Assembly: GCA_036501535.1 (NCBI GenBank)
Contig: DASYAE010000060.1
Span: 1 to 25,273, forward strand
Source of the DNA: DASYAE01 sp036501535
GTDB taxonomy: Bacteria > Actinomycetota > Actinomycetes > Streptomycetales > Catenulisporaceae
Reading direction: 5' to 3'
Length of the DNA stretch: 25,273 nucleotides
In this document: piece after piece, positions 1 to 7,859 of the stretch
How positions within the stretch are numbered: the first letter of the stretch is position 1
Layout of the letters: each line of letters opens with the position of its first letter
Made by a program: the position numbers and the translations under genes
The notes under the pieces: model-generated
The model's database searches: none
What the model saw: the letters and a program-made list of their open reading frames with translations, nothing else
Told to the model about the DNA's origin: nothing

Positions 1-749
1 AGCCGGGCCAGACGTGGGCCGACGCGGTCCTGGCCGCGCTCGACGAGCGGGTGGCGATCGTGAGCGTGCCGAACGTGCACTGGACCGACGGCTCGCTCGT
101 CGACCTGCCGGCGGTGGCCGCGCGGGCCCGGGCGGTCGGCGCGCGGCTCGTCGTCGACGCGAGCCAGTCCGTCGGCGCGATGCCGCTCGACGTCGGCGCT
201 CTGCGGCCGGACTTCCTGATCACGGTCGGCTACAAATGGCTGCTCGGCCCGTTCGGCGTCGGCTACATGTACGTGGCCGAAGAACACCGGGGCGGCGAGC
301 CGCTGGAGGAGAACTGGATCTCGCGGGCCGGCTCGCAGGACTTCGCCCGGCTGGTCGACTACCGTGACGAGTACCAGCCCGGCGCCCGCCGCTTCGACGT
401 GGGCCAGCGCACGAAGTTCGAGCTGGTCCCGATGGCTGTCGCAGCGCTCTCCCAGGTGCTGGCCTGGCAGCCGGCGAACATCGCGGCCGCGCTGGCCGGG
501 GTGACCGCGCGCATCGCCGAAGGCGCGGCCGTCCTCGGTCTGGAGCCGGCATTGCAGCGAGGGCCGCACATGGTCGGTGTGAAGGTGCCGGGCGAGCTGC
601 GCGACGCCGTGTCGCGCGCACTGACCGACTCGCGGTGCTTCACCGCCGCGCGCGGGGACGTCATGCGGATCTCGCCGCACCTCCACATCACCGACCGCGA
701 TGTCGGCACTCTGCTCGGTGCGCTGGAGTCGGCCGTCCGGAGCCGGTGA
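1..749 (+). CDS. Aminotransferase class V family protein (5' truncated)
   Basis: The reading frame is open from base 3, the first base of a codon, to the TGA at 747-749, so the N-terminal part lies outside the window. What remains is the large PLP-binding domain and the C-terminal domain of a fold-type I aminotransferase of class V (cysteine desulfurase, kynureninase and isopenicillin epimerase-like group). Visible marks are the VVDASQSVGAMPLDV segment, whose Asp usually contacts the PLP pyridine nitrogen, and TVGYKWLLGP, whose Lys (codon 234-236) is the expected Schiff-base lysine. The C-terminus has the usual ISPHLHITDRDVGTLL strand-helix. The substrate cannot be told; a generic class V aminotransferase is the safe name. 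It converges on the HTH gene, with 35 bp between the stop codons and no clear terminator there. Confidence 0.85.
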   Translation, partial: PGQTWADAVLAALDERVAIVSVPNVHWTDGSLVDLPAVAARARAVGARLVVDASQSVGAMPLDVGALRPDFLITVGYKWLLGPFGVGYMYVAEEHRGGEPLEENWISRAGSQDFARLVDYRDEYQPGARRFDVGQRTKFELVPMAVAALSQVLAWQPANIAAALAGVTARIAEGAAVLGLEPALQRGPHMVGVKVPGELRDAVSRALTDSRCFTAARGDVMRISPHLHITDRDVGTLLGALESAVRSR

Positions 750-784
750 ACGCTCCGTGCCGACGGCTATCCGTCCGCGGCGGC

Positions 785-2095
785 TCATCCGGCCAGCCAG
801 CCGAGCAGGTCGCGGATCGGCGCGGTGTTGCGGTAGTCGGCCAGCAGCGGGATCAGGGTTCGCAGTTTGCGGCGGGCCATGGTCACCTCCAGCCGCTCGG
901 TGAGCTCGGCGGCCTTCGAGGCGGTCTCGGCGACCAGGTCCAGCTCGCCGGTGCGCGCCGCGGCGCAGGCGATCTCGGCCAGCGCCACGGCCCGGGACTT
1001 GACCTGCTCGCCGCCCAGGGTGCGCAGCGCCCACCCGGCCGCGTCCCGGGCCGCTTTGGCGTCGCCGAGCCGTCCGTGCACCGTGGCCGCCATGGTGGCC
1101 AGGACGCAGCGGTCGAAGAAGCGCACCCACGGCGGCGTGTCCGTGTTCTGCGTGCTTAGCGGCGCCAGGCTTCCGCCCAGGCTCATCGCCAGGTCGAGTT
1201 CGGCGATCGCCGCGCTCCGCTCGCCGAGTGCCGCGGCCTGTTCCGCGGCGCGCGCCGCCATCCAGGCCCTGGCGCGCGGATCGGAGCCGGCGTGGGCGAT
1301 GGCGGTGTGGGCGAGCTGCCAGGCGGTGGCCGGATCGCCGCGCTCCTCGGCCGAGTACGACAGGAACGTCAGGGTGCAGGCAAGCAGCGGACCGTCGGTG
1401 GCGTAGCGGGCCGCAGCCAGCGCGCTGTCCCAGTAGCGGTGCGCCGCCTGGGCGTCGCCGCGGTCGAAGGCGAGATAACCGGCCAGCGCGGCGCACTGGC
1501 CGCCGGCGGAGGCCAGGCGGCGGCGCAGCTGGTCCCGGCGGGTGCCGGCGAGCATCGCGGCGATCTCCGCGGTGTGCCGGCTGACCGCGGGGGCCAGCAG
1601 CCGGGCCGGGCGGTGGTGTTCGAGGTCGAACAGGTGTGCGGTGCCCGCCTCGGCCAGCGCGACGGTCTCCAGGTCGGCCTGCTCGGGCTGTTCGAGGGCG
1701 TAGCGCAGCCGGTCGCCCGGCTCGGCGGCCACGACGACGTCTGCGGGCTGGAAGCCGTCCGGGGTGCGGGCCCGCGGGATCGCCATGACGTCCAGCGGGG
1801 CGCTCGGCGCGCCGGCGAATCCCAGCTGTTCGTACGGTGTCCTGGTGACCGATTGCAGGGCTCTGCGATAATTGGGGCGGCACACGGTGTGCTCCCCGGA
1901 CTCCCACTTCTGCACCAAACGCTTGTTGCAAGTATTCGGCTCGCCGAGGGCCTCCCCGGCGTGGCGGATGGCGGCGGCGAGTTCGCTCTGGCTCAGGCGC
2001 AGCGCGAGGCGCACTGCCCGCAAGGTGCGGTTGGGCACCCGGAGTTCGTTTGGGACGGTCACGGAGGCTGAAGATAGAGCCCCGCATGGTCGCAT
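785..2095 (-). CDS. HTH (XRE-type) transcriptional regulator with C-terminal helical repeats
   Basis: A predicted DNA-binding regulator of the large actinomycete family with an N-terminal helix-turn-helix and a long alpha-helical C-terminal half. The HTH lies at about residues 20-75 (LRAVRLALRLSQSELAAAI, then RLVQKWESGEH). The rest, to residue 436, is Ala-rich paired helices that look like TPR repeats, such as YLAFDRGDAQAAHRYWDSAL and AEERGDPATAWQLAHTA. No enzymatic domain is visible. The start is uncertain: ATG at 2095 gives 436 residues, but GTG at 2062 or 2038 would give an N-terminus closer to relatives that begin just before the first HTH helix, and none has a strong ribosome site. A perfect palindrome lies 15 bp upstream of the ATG and may be its own operator (inference). 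Target genes and ligand are unknown. Confidence 0.8.
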   Translation of the reverse strand: MRPCGALSSASVTVPNELRVPNRTLRAVRLALRLSQSELAAAIRHAGEALGEPNTCNKRLVQKWESGEHTVCRPNYRRALQSVTRTPYEQLGFAGAPSAPLDVMAIPRARTPDGFQPADVVVAAEPGDRLRYALEQPEQADLETVALAEAGTAHLFDLEHHRPARLLAPAVSRHTAEIAAMLAGTRRDQLRRRLASAGGQCAALAGYLAFDRGDAQAAHRYWDSALAAARYATDGPLLACTLTFLSYSAEERGDPATAWQLAHTAIAHAGSDPRARAWMAARAAEQAAALGERSAAIAELDLAMSLGGSLAPLSTQNTDTPPWVRFFDRCVLATMAATVHGRLGDAKAARDAAGWALRTLGGEQVKSRAVALAEIACAAARTGELDLVAETASKAAELTERLEVTMARRKLRTLIPLLADYRNTAPIRDLLGWLAG

Positions 2096-2109
2096 CAGTA
2101 CTCGCAGTT

Positions 2110-2123
2110 CACTCGGACGAGTG
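2110..2123. promoter_or_regulatory. Palindrome CACTCG-GA-CGAGTG, possible operator
   Basis: A perfect 6+6 inverted repeat with a 2-bp centre lies in the 187-bp divergent gap between the HTH gene and the small gene starting at 2283. It is just upstream of the regulator's most distal start. Its position fits an autoregulatory operator, but this is inferred from symmetry and location only. The rest of the gap (2096-2282) shows no clear promoter hexamers. Confidence 0.3.
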
Positions 2124-2282
2124 ATGTCGACACCCGAGCTACGCCCTATCTACCTCTCAAGTGCTCTCCTGCCGCGGCCTATTGCAGTGGTCGAATAGAG
2201 ACGTCGATCAGCAGGCCCACAGACCGACTCGAACATACCGCCCCGCGCCGCGCGCCGGGCCCGAAACGGATTGGCCGGTTCC

Positions 2283-2621
2283 ATGACCCGGACGGCACTG
2301 ACCCAGACGGCACTGACCCAGACAGCCTCAAATCAGCCCTCGCAGACCTCGGCGGCGCCGGACCGGACCGCGTTCCCGGCCGGCTCCCGCATCCTGCGCT
2401 CCCCGGCCGAGGACACGGCGTACAGGACCGCGGCGCGGCTGCGCGAAGCCCTGCTCGCGGCCGGATTCGAGGCGGACCGCGAGTTCCCGGCCCTGCGCGG
2501 GGACGTGACCAGCAGCGCCGAGCCCTTCGTCACGCTCGGCCGGTTCCGGCCCGGCGCCGCCGAGCGGCTCACCGCGCTTCTGCTCAGCGCGTCGTCGGCC
2601 GCGGATCGCGCGCAGATCTGA
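2283..2621 (+). CDS. Small hypothetical protein
   Basis: A 112-residue protein from the ATG at 2283; a TTG at 2271 in frame is possible but less likely. Third codon positions are strongly G/C, as in the neighbouring real genes, which supports coding. Residues 1-25 are Thr/Ala/Gln-rich and contain an exact pentapeptide duplication (TALTQ twice). The remainder has two predicted amphipathic helices (DTAYRTAARLREALLAAGF and GAAERLTALLLSASSAADR) around a short segment, FVTLGRFRPG. There is no signal peptide, membrane segment or metal-binding motif. It diverges from the HTH regulator, and many actinomycete regulators of that class sit beside a small gene of unknown role, so a functional pairing is conceivable but unproven. 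I do not recognise the family. Confidence 0.65.
   Translation: MTRTALTQTALTQTASNQPSQTSAAPDRTAFPAGSRILRSPAEDTAYRTAARLREALLAAGFEADREFPALRGDVTSSAEPFVTLGRFRPGAAERLTALLLSASSAADRAQI
2291..2320 (+). repeat. Two perfect 15-bp tandem copies
   Basis: The unit gacggcactgaccca occurs at 2291-2305 and 2306-2320 without mismatch and encodes TALTQ-TALTQ in frame. A third, diverged start (gacagcc) follows. The unit is a whole number of codons, so copy-number change keeps the frame. Confidence 0.9.
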
Positions 2622-2664
2622 CCGCAAGTCTGCGCCCTGCCCGGCTTATCGGTAGCCTGGAGCG

Positions 2665-3069
2665 GTGACAGACACCGGTGGGGGAGGATCAGTGGACCCG
2701 GGCCCCGGCCGCCCGGACGGCGACGAGCGTCCCGGCGGCCCGCCGGACGAGCGCCTGGACCGCGAGGACGAGCGCTGGGACGACCGCTGGAACATCACCT
2801 TCGACGAGGCCTTCGTCCGGGCCGCCACGGTCAAGGAGCCCGGGGCGCGGGCCCGGCAGCTCGCGGCGCGCTGGTCGGTCGAGCCGCCGCGGCCGTCCGC
2901 CTGGCGCGGCGACCCGGACGGCTTCGGGCCGCCGCAGGCTTCTGCGAAGCAGCGGCACTACGGCCGGCGCCCGGCGGCGCGCGGCCCGTCCCGCGAGACG
3001 CTGCGCTCGGTGGTGCTCGTGCTCGTGGTCGTCGCGGTTGCGGTGGCGTTCATCAGGTTCTGGCCGTAA
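2665..3069 (+). CDS. Small acidic protein with C-terminal transmembrane anchor
   Basis: A 134-residue protein starting at GTG 2665 with TGGAG shortly upstream. Residues 1-40 are Gly/Pro/Asp-rich and highly charged. Residues 40-95 form a probable soluble region (NITFDEAFVRAATVKEPGAR, then ARQLAARWSVEPP). After a basic stretch, residues 114-130 form one hydrophobic helix (VVLVLVVVAVAVAFI) ending two residues before the terminus. With no N-terminal signal, the topology should be tail-anchored with the bulk in the cytoplasm (inference). Similar short proteins of unknown function are, to my knowledge, common in Streptomyces relatives. It converges on the phosphatase gene, with only 18 bp between stop codons. 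Confidence 0.75.
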   Translation: MTDTGGGGSVDPGPGRPDGDERPGGPPDERLDREDERWDDRWNITFDEAFVRAATVKEPGARARQLAARWSVEPPRPSAWRGDPDGFGPPQASAKQRHYGRRPAARGPSRETLRSVVLVLVVVAVAVAFIRFWP

Positions 3070-3077
3070 GGCGCAAC

Positions 3078-3096
3078 GGCCCTGCTTTTACAGGCC
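3078..3096. terminator. Weak hairpin between convergent genes
   Basis: GGCCCTG and CAGGCC can pair around a CTTTTA loop with one bulged C, spanning the end of the phosphatase gene. It is short and lacks a clean T tract, so it is only a candidate. Confidence 0.2.
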
Positions 3097-5277
3097 TCCG
3101 GCCTGGGTCTCCAGCGCCTCGACCGTCTCGAGGCCGTCGATCTCGCCGAGCCGGTCGTCCTCCGGCTCGTCCGGCTCCAGCCGCAGCTCGAACCAGACCG
3201 TCTTGCCCGCGGTGGTGCGCCGGGTGCCCCAGCGGTCCGACAGCTCCTTGACGAGGTGCAGCCCGCGGCCCCCGTCGGAGTCTTCGGACACCGGCCGCAG
3301 CCGGGGCACGACCTCCGACTCGTCGTAGACCTCGCACAGCAGGGTCCTGTCGCGGAGCAGCCGGACGCTGATCGGCCCGTCCGCGTACCGCAGCGCGTTC
3401 GTCACCAGCTCGCTGGTCAGCAGCTCCGCGGTGTCGCCGAGCCGGGACAGCCCCCAGTCGCCGAGCGTCGCCCGCACCGTGCGCCGTGCCCGGGCCACCG
3501 CGGGCAGCTCGGGCGCCACGGTCCACTGCGCCGTCGCCGAGCCCGGTATTCCGCGCACCCGCGCGATGAGCAGCGCCGCATCGTCCATCGTGCGGTCCCC
3601 GCGCAGCCCGGAGATCAGCGCGTCCGCTATGGACTGCAGCGGCATCGCCGGATCCTTGACCCCGTCGGCCAGATCGCGCAGCCCGTCGTCGATGTCCCGC
3701 CCCGGCGCCCGGCTCTCCACCAGGCCGTCCGTGCACAGCACCAGCAGACTGCCGTCCTCCATCGGCACGTCGCGGCTCTCGAACATGTGCCCGCCGACCC
3801 CGAGCGGCAGCCCCGGCGGAATGTCCAGCTGGTGCGTGCTCCCGTCCGGCAGCACCACCAGCGGCGGGATGTGCCCGGCCCGGGCGATCCGGACCATCCG
3901 CTCGGTCGGGTCGTAGACCGCGACGATGCAGGTCGCGAAGTGCGCCGCGGCGAGCTGGCCGCCGAGGTGCGCCATCAGCTCGTCCAGGTTGTGCAGCACC
4001 TCGGCCGGCTGGAGCTCCAGCGCGGCCAGGGTCCGGGTGGCCGTGCGCAGCTGGCCCATCACCGCGGCCGCCCGCACGCCGTGCCCCATCACGTCGCCGA
4101 CCACCAGCGCGATCCGCCCGCCGCCGAGCCCGATCACGTCGTACCAGTCCCCGCCGACGCCGGTCAGGTCGCTGGCCGGGAGGTAGCGGTGCGCCACGTC
4201 GATGCCGAGGTGTTCGCCCGAGCTCTCCGGCAGCAGCGCCCGCTGCAGCATCAGCGCGGTCTGCCGCTCGTGCGAGTACAGCCGGGCGTTGTCCAGGCAG
4301 AGCGCGGCGCGCGCGGCGAGCTCTTCGCCGAGCACCGCCTCGCCGGGGGAGAACGGCCGCCGGCTCGGCCGCCGGATGAAGATCGCCAGGCCCAGCACCG
4401 CGCCGCGGGCGACCAGCGGCACGATCAGCAGCGAGCGCTCGGCCAGCGCCTCCGCGGCCCCGTCGCCGAGCCCCGCGGACACCTTCCCGGCCGCGTCCTG
4501 GTCCAGCGACCGCAGGATCTTGGACCGGCCGGAGATCAGCGCCTGCGCGAACGGGCTGCCCGTGGGGTAGGAGACCTTGCCGCCGATCGGGAAGACCGAG
4601 CGCGCCTCGCGGTCCTGCGGGGCGGCGGCCAGCCGGCGCAGCACCGTGCCGGCCCCGATCGCCCGGCCCTCGGGCAGCTCGAAGTCCGTGGCCACGGTGT
4701 CCAGCACGAGCAGGCTCGCCGCGTCGCCGAACCGCGGCACGGCCACGTCCATCAGCTCGCGCGCCGTGGTCGCCATGTCGAGGGTGGAGCCGATCATCGT
4801 GTTCGCGTCGGTCAGCAGCTGCACCCGGCGCATCATCGCCACGGTCGCCGCGTGCTCCTGGAACTCGCCGATCGCCTCGAGCGCGGCCTGCGCGGTGCCG
4901 ATCGGCACGTCGTTGTTGTACGTCTCGGGGGCCGTCGGAGTGGTGGCCTTGTCGGTGACCACGATCAGCGCGCCGGCCCGCCCGCGCCGGTCCTGGATCG
5001 GCTGCCAGCCGCACTCCACCGGCATCGCCCGGCCGTCCGCGTCGAGCAGCGGCAGCGCGCCGGACCACGAGCGCCCGGCCAGCACCGCGCCGAACAGCTC
5101 GTCCACGTTCGGCCGGTCCTCCGGGCTGACCAGGAGGTTGCGCAGGCGGCGCCCGCACGCCTTGGCGGCGGACAGCCCGAACAGCGCCTGGGCACCGCGG
5201 CTCCACGACGTGATGCGGCCGTCCGGGTCCAGCGTCAATGTGGCCGGCCACGGCCGGTCGCGGGGAGAGCTGGGCAT
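3088..5277 (-). CDS. PAS-GAF-PP2C(SpoIIE)-HATPase regulatory phosphatase
   Basis: A 729-residue multidomain protein of the RsbU/SpoIIE type that should dephosphorylate an anti-anti-sigma factor and, through its own kinase-like domain, may also act as an anti-sigma switch. Domain order: PAS at about 10-110 (LTLDPDGRITSWSRGAQALF), GAF at about 155-320 (LLTDANTMIGSTLDMATTA to AARAALCLDNARLYS), PP2C/SpoIIE at about 335-550, and HATPase at about 575-700 (ELLTSELVTNALRYADG, then GGRGLHLVKELSDRWG). PP2C metal sites are visible as GVGGDWYDV, VVGDVMGHG and MDDAALL. The ATG at 5277 follows AAAGGGCGG; an upstream GTG at 5397 in frame would add 40 Arg/Pro-rich residues and is less likely. It lies 275 bp downstream of the PII gene on the same strand. 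Input signals to PAS and GAF are unknown. Confidence 0.9.
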   Translation of the reverse strand: MPSSPRDRPWPATLTLDPDGRITSWSRGAQALFGLSAAKACGRRLRNLLVSPEDRPNVDELFGAVLAGRSWSGALPLLDADGRAMPVECGWQPIQDRRGRAGALIVVTDKATTPTAPETYNNDVPIGTAQAALEAIGEFQEHAATVAMMRRVQLLTDANTMIGSTLDMATTARELMDVAVPRFGDAASLLVLDTVATDFELPEGRAIGAGTVLRRLAAAPQDREARSVFPIGGKVSYPTGSPFAQALISGRSKILRSLDQDAAGKVSAGLGDGAAEALAERSLLIVPLVARGAVLGLAIFIRRPSRRPFSPGEAVLGEELAARAALCLDNARLYSHERQTALMLQRALLPESSGEHLGIDVAHRYLPASDLTGVGGDWYDVIGLGGGRIALVVGDVMGHGVRAAAVMGQLRTATRTLAALELQPAEVLHNLDELMAHLGGQLAAAHFATCIVAVYDPTERMVRIARAGHIPPLVVLPDGSTHQLDIPPGLPLGVGGHMFESRDVPMEDGSLLVLCTDGLVESRAPGRDIDDGLRDLADGVKDPAMPLQSIADALISGLRGDRTMDDAALLIARVRGIPGSATAQWTVAPELPAVARARRTVRATLGDWGLSRLGDTAELLTSELVTNALRYADGPISVRLLRDRTLLCEVYDESEVVPRLRPVSEDSDGGRGLHLVKELSDRWGTRRTTAGKTVWFELRLEPDEPEDDRLGEIDGLETVEALETQAGGL

Positions 5278-5552
5278 CGCTGCCGCCCTTTCGCGCGGTG
5301 CCGGCAGGGGCGGGTTCCCCCGGCGGGAGCCGTCCCCCTGGTGCGGCTTATCGGTATGGCGAATTCGGAAGTTCCTCGTGGGTCGGGCGTTAGGCACGGT
5401 AGCACATTCCTATGTCAGCACCATACAACCCGTGGTGATGCGTTTTGACGGCAGACGCGCGAGAACCGTGCGCCCGCTCGACGGTATTTTCCCGTGGATC
5501 ACCGCGAAAGCAAACAGCTCGCGGGAAATATCAGGTCGGCGGCGCGGGCGCC
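5278..5552. other. Gap between PII-like gene and phosphatase gene
   Basis: No gene is supported here. The stretch 5480-5535 is unusually A/T-rich for this genome and holds an imperfect inverted repeat (TTTCCCG at 5488-5494, CGGGAAA at 5522-5528). It may contain the phosphatase promoter, but no convincing -35/-10 pair was found. Confidence 0.4.
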
Positions 5553-5567
5553 TCAGACGGCGCCCGC
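5544..5567 (-). terminator. Hairpin overlapping the PII-like stop codon
   Basis: A perfect 9-bp stem (gcgggcgcc at 5544-5552, ggcgcccgc at 5559-5567) with a 6-nt loop that contains the TGA stop of the PII-like gene. There is only a weak T-rich run afterwards (minus-strand TGATATTTCCC). It is a plausible terminator that would separate the amtB/PII transcript from the phosphatase gene. Confidence 0.5.
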
Positions 5568-5906
5568 CCCCCGCTCGCCTGTCCGCACTCGCACGGCCTG
5601 CTCGACCGGGGTGATCCAGACCCCGACGGTGTCGTCCCCGCCACCCCGGACCGCCGCCGCCGCGGCCACTCGCGCCAGCACCGCCGCGAGATCCGCGGCG
5701 TCCTCGTCGGCGGCGAGCACGTCCACCCGCAGCCGCTGGGCGAGATCGGCGACCAGGACCGTGGACCGGTATATCTCCAGCCGGCGGTTCCACCGGGTGG
5801 CGACGGACGTCGCGGTCACGGTCAGGCCGGGCGAGCCGAACGCGGCGAGGGCGCGCCGGGCCGGGTCGAGCTCCTGGGGCCGGATGATCGCCGAGACGAG
5901 CTTCAC
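5553..5906 (-). CDS. Divergent PII signal-transduction protein (GlnK/GlnB family)
   Basis: A 117-residue PII-family protein; GTG at 5906 follows GGGAGG. The fold is recognisable by VKLVSAIIRPQELD at the N-terminus, EIYRS at 44-48 and AVRVRTGERG near the C-terminus. Canonical PII proteins sense ATP/ADP and 2-oxoglutarate and block AmtB with the T-loop. By eye-alignment to E. coli GlnB, several functional positions are changed here: Gln39 is Trp, Tyr51 (the modified tyrosine) is Leu, Lys58 is Arg, and the B-loop TGK...GDGK is replaced by a longer Ala/Gly/Asp stretch. Tyr46, Arg47 and the RTGERG element remain. It is co-oriented with amtB, 223 bp downstream of it, as in amtB-glnK operons, but no glnD follows. 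It is either a specialised paralogue or a degenerate regulator; ligand binding cannot be assumed. Confidence 0.85.
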   Translation of the reverse strand: MKLVSAIIRPQELDPARRALAAFGSPGLTVTATSVATRWNRRLEIYRSTVLVADLAQRLRVDVLAADEDAADLAAVLARVAAAAAVRGGGDDTVGVWITPVEQAVRVRTGERGAGAV

Positions 5907-6081
5907 GGGTCGCCTCCCTGGGCCGGTCCTCGGATGACCGGGCCTCGCACGCGTCAGAAGATTCGCGCGGCGCGCCGTGCGCCGCGAGTTCTCAGTGCTC
6001 TGATCGCTTCGTCCGGTGCCGGGAGCGGGGGAGCGGCTCCCGCCGTTGCAGCGCAACGCAATCCCCCCGGACGCCGCAGCG

Positions 6082-6118
6082 CGCGCCGCCCCCGCCGGGG
6101 TATGGCGGGGGCGGCGCG
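6082..6118 (-). terminator. 15-bp GC hairpin between amtB and the PII-like gene
   Basis: A perfect 15-bp stem (6082-6096 with 6104-6118) closes a 7-nt loop. It begins 11 nt after the amtB stop codon. No T tract follows on the minus strand. It could stop or attenuate transcription, or protect the amtB mRNA 3' end, lowering expression of the distal PII-like gene. The rest of 5907-6129 holds nothing recognisable besides the PII ribosome site. Confidence 0.6.
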
Positions 6119-6129
6119 GACGGCGTGGA

Positions 6130-7617
6130 TCAGCTCTCGGAGGACGCGCCCGTGCCGCTTTCGACCGGTTTCGACGGTGCCGCAGTCTCGGCGACCTCGG
6201 CCGGCTCGTCGCCGGGCGCCGTGCCCGCCGCGACGGCGGCGAGGATCGGCGCTCTGGTGAGTTCCTGTGGCGGGTAGACCTCTTCGTCGTGCACGGCCAG
6301 GTCCCCGGTTTCCAGCACCTCGTCGGGCAGTCTGAGTTTGACGAACAGCCCGACCACCTTGAATATCAGGAACGTCATCAGCGCGGTCCAGCCGATCACC
6401 GTCAGCCCGGCGCCGGCCTGCACGATCAGCTGGTGCCAGCGGCCGGTGAAGAACAGGCCGCCGATCGAGAACGAGCCGGTGCCGCCGGTGCCGGTGTACT
6501 CGATCATGTTCGGGTCGGCGAACAGGCCGACCAGCAGGCCGCCGCAGAGGCCTGCGATGCCGTGCGTGTAGACCACGCCGAGGGCGTCGTCCACCTTGTT
6601 GAAGATCCACCGCGGCTGCAGCTTGTACCAGGCGAGCCAGACCACGGCGGAGGAGATGACGCCCAGGCAGATCGCGCCGAAGCCGTCGACGAAGCCGGCC
6701 GCCGGGGTGATGGTGACCAGGCCGACGATCATGCCGTTGATCGAGCCGAGCAGGGTCGGCTTCTTGGCCGGGCTGAGCAGGTAGTCCATGATCAGCCAGA
6801 CCAGCAGCGCGGTGGCGGTGCAGATGTTGGTGTTGACGACGGCCGCCGCCGCGTCCGGCCCGGCGAAGTACGGGTCGCCGCCGTTGAAGCCGTTCCAGCC
6901 GAGCCACAGGATGCCCGCGCCGGTCGCGCACAGCAGCAGGTTGTTCGGCGCCCCGCGGTCCCGGTCCCGGCGCAGGCGCGGGCCGAGCACCGCCGCGGCG
7001 ACGAAGCCCGCGGTTCCGGCGGACAGGTGGATGACGTAGCCGCCGGAGTAGTCGACCGCGCCCATGCCGGCCCAGAAGCCGCCGCCCCAGATCATGAACG
7101 CGTCGACCGAGTACACCAGGGTGCTCCACAGCGGCACGATGATCAGCCAGGCCTTGAAGCTCATCCGGCCGATCACGCTGCCGAGCCAGAGCAGCGGGGT
7201 GATCGCGGCGAACACGAACTGGAAGTAGAACAGCGCCGACTGGGAGAAGTTGAACGGCGGCATCAGCCCGTTCAGCAGTGGGATGTTCGCCTGCGCCTCC
7301 TGGCCCGAGCCGAGGGCCGTCCCGGGCTTGCCGACGAAGCCGGTGCCCGAGCCGGCCACCTTCGCGCCGAAGGTGATCCAGGGCTTTCCGAAGCCCATGT
7401 CGAAGCCCCACAGCGTCCACACGATCAGGACCAGGGAGAACGCCGAGAACGCCATCAGCATGGTGTTGACGGCCCACTTCTTCTGCACCAGCCCGCCGTA
7501 GAGCACGGCCAGGCCGGGCAGGCTCATCAGGCCGACGAAGGTCGCCGCGGTGAGCTGCCAGGAGGCGTCACCGGCCTGATATCCGGTTGTCGGATAAGGG
7601 ATGTAGGCAAAATGCAC
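6130..7617 (-). CDS. amtB: Ammonium transporter AmtB
   Basis: A 495-residue inner-membrane Amt/Rh channel for ammonium uptake, with about 11 transmembrane helices. GTG 7617 is chosen because GGAG lies 7 nt upstream and the frame further up is Arg/Ser-rich with no membrane or signal character. Family marks include GLVQKKWAVNTMLM after the first helix, the signature region DYSGGYVIHLSAGTAG with the first pore histidine, and VVYTHGIAGLCGGLL with the second. NGFNGGDPYFAG and INGMIVGLVTITPAAGFVD are also typical. The C-terminal tail (GDLAVHDEEVYPP) resembles the PII-contacting segment and is followed by about 50 extra Ala/Pro/Glu-rich residues. It is followed by the PII-like gene. A possible GlnR-type box lies about 245 bp upstream, which would fit nitrogen control. 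Confidence 0.95.
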   Translation of the reverse strand: MHFAYIPYPTTGYQAGDASWQLTAATFVGLMSLPGLAVLYGGLVQKKWAVNTMLMAFSAFSLVLIVWTLWGFDMGFGKPWITFGAKVAGSGTGFVGKPGTALGSGQEAQANIPLLNGLMPPFNFSQSALFYFQFVFAAITPLLWLGSVIGRMSFKAWLIIVPLWSTLVYSVDAFMIWGGGFWAGMGAVDYSGGYVIHLSAGTAGFVAAAVLGPRLRRDRDRGAPNNLLLCATGAGILWLGWNGFNGGDPYFAGPDAAAAVVNTNICTATALLVWLIMDYLLSPAKKPTLLGSINGMIVGLVTITPAAGFVDGFGAICLGVISSAVVWLAWYKLQPRWIFNKVDDALGVVYTHGIAGLCGGLLVGLFADPNMIEYTGTGGTGSFSIGGLFFTGRWHQLIVQAGAGLTVIGWTALMTFLIFKVVGLFVKLRLPDEVLETGDLAVHDEEVYPPQELTRAPILAAVAAGTAPGDEPAEVAETAAPSKPVESGTGASSES

Positions 7618-7661
7618 GGCTGCTCCGTCCGAGGGATGCCGAAAGAACCAGGGGTACCGGG

Positions 7662-7680
7662 CGCCGCCGGTGCGGCGGCG
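7662..7680 (-). other. Hairpin in the amtB leader
   Basis: A 7-bp perfect stem (cgccgcc at 7662-7668, ggcggcg at 7674-7680) with a 5-nt loop, 45 nt upstream of the amtB start. It may simply reflect GC richness. The leader 7618-7859 contains no supported gene. Confidence 0.3.
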
Positions 7681-7859
7681 GGATGTGCGCGTAAACGGGG
7701 ACGCGGGAAGTGCTCGAGACTGCGGATTGCGCGGAGTGGCACGAGAACACGTGGTACGGCGGGACGGGCGCCGCGCGGGAACCTGAGGCGTCATCGCCGC
7801 AGTTCGTCCCTCGAAAGGTGCGCGTACACCGAACCGTGCGCGCATAGTGTCGGGCGCCA

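Noticed and set aside
3053..5448. Very long open frames on both strands overlapping the phosphatase (about 730 codons each)
   Set aside because: Their products are Arg/Ala/Gly/Pro-rich without domains, while the 3088-5277 frame shows PAS, GAF, PP2C and HATPase motifs. They are side effects of high GC.
7618..7845. 76-codon N-terminal extension of AmtB
   Set aside because: It is Arg/Ser/Pro-rich with no signal-peptide or membrane character. GTG 7617 with GGAG gives the usual Amt start.
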